Below the pieces are notes generated by a model. It worked only from the letters and a program-made list of their open reading frames with translations. It was not told the DNA's origin and did not search any database. DNA of 64,000 nt from Drosophila pseudoobscura (Eukaryota > Arthropoda > Insecta > Diptera > Drosophilidae). Numbering within the stretch: position 1 is the first letter of the stretch; each line of letters opens with the position of its first letter. Shown piece after piece: positions 63,860 to 64,000 of the stretch. The DNA is taken from contig NC_046683.1 in NCBI RefSeq assembly GCF_009870125.1, positions 45,771,869-45,835,868 on the forward strand. Direction: 5' to 3'. The translations under genes and the position numbers were made by a program.

Positions 63860-64000
63860 GTGCAAGTCCAAGATGAAGCTGGGGCTGTCGTGGAATCCCT
63901 ACTCAGCAGTGGCTCTCGCACCCAGGGAGCGGTGGTGGAGGCCAGCAGCAATGGCAACAGCAACATCAACAGCCCCATGGCTCACAAATTCCAGGAGCAG
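63860..64000 (+). CDS. Coding-like plus-strand exon fragment at the window edge
   Basis: After a pyrimidine-rich stretch and GAGCAG acceptor at 63854-63859 the plus strand is open to the window end with typical Drosophila codon use. It reads VQVQDEAGAVVESLLSSGS and then a Ser/Asn-rich segment ending MAHKFQEQ. No domain is recognisable in 47 residues. The antisense frame has a Leu-rich run that resembles a signal peptide, but its codon pattern is poorer. It could belong to an unrelated plus-strand gene starting beyond the SOWAH gene. Confidence 0.4.
   Translation, partial: MQVQDEAGAVVESLLSSGSRTQGAVVEASSNGNSNINSPMAHKFQEQ

Noticed and set aside
63673-63978. Leu-rich minus-strand frame resembling a signal peptide (MGLLMLLLPLLL)
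   Set aside because: It is antisense to Asn/Ser-rich codons of the better plus-strand frame, and the rest follows an ACAGA repeat.

Overview
This window is insect nuclear DNA from Drosophila. It has compact genes with short introns and GT..AG sites, CAG/CAA-rich coding repeats, TATCGATA (DRE) and Motif 1/Motif 6-type promoter words, and many CA, TACATA and triplet microsatellites. Every confident protein has a clear Drosophila counterpart. The gene set (sticky, trailer hitch, Gcn5, eIF2-beta, nesthocker, Transferrin 2, vihar) is one I associate with cytological region 69C of D. melanogaster arm 3L, i.e. Muller element D. Abundant low-complexity DNA and long flanks make an obscura-group-like species plausible, but the species is an inference. 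No retroelement, DNA transposon, tRNA, rRNA or CRISPR array was recognised.

Left part (1-19.7 kb): the last exon of an ODR-4-like membrane protein (+); a secreted trypsin-like protease with two thrombospondin type-1 repeats (-); a soluble tandem-C2, synaptotagmin-related protein (-); and a CRAL-TRIO lipid-binding protein (-). They are separated by long gene-free stretches (4.8-10.3, 12.3-14.2 and 15.3-19.7 kb). These probably hold first introns, distal promoters and enhancers; good minus-strand core-promoter candidates sit at 9.78 kb and 18.37 kb.

Middle part (19.7-47.5 kb) is dense: an aldo-keto reductase locus in which one first exon can serve two complete downstream exon sets (-); the BORC subunit KXD1 (+); the WD40 protein EIPR1 (-); the APC/C E2 vihar (+); a ZAD zinc-finger factor (-); citron kinase sticky (-); the P-body LSm protein trailer hitch (+); the histone acetyltransferase Gcn5 (-); an OB-fold protein that is probably the telomere-capping factor verrocchio (+); and eIF2-beta (-). 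These form alternating divergent and convergent pairs with very short shared promoters or overlapping 3' ends.

Right part (47.5-64 kb): phosphoacetylglucosamine mutase nesthocker (-); GPI-anchored Transferrin 2 (-); a 60-residue SMIM20/MITRAC7-like mitochondrial protein (+); phosphomannomutase (+); a KLHDC4-like kelch protein (-); and the 3' half of a SOWAH-family ankyrin-repeat gene (-) with two alternative C-termini. A coding-looking plus-strand exon fragment runs off the right edge.

Most genes are unrelated housekeeping functions (cytokinesis, chromatin, translation, sugar-phosphate metabolism, trafficking), so they are linked mainly by shared bidirectional promoters. A promoter module of about 55-60 bp, built from Motif 1 and Motif 6-like words, recurs in the same orientation upstream of sticky and Transferrin 2, with a weaker relative upstream of nesthocker. 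All exon boundaries were placed by hand from splice signals and reading-frame continuity.
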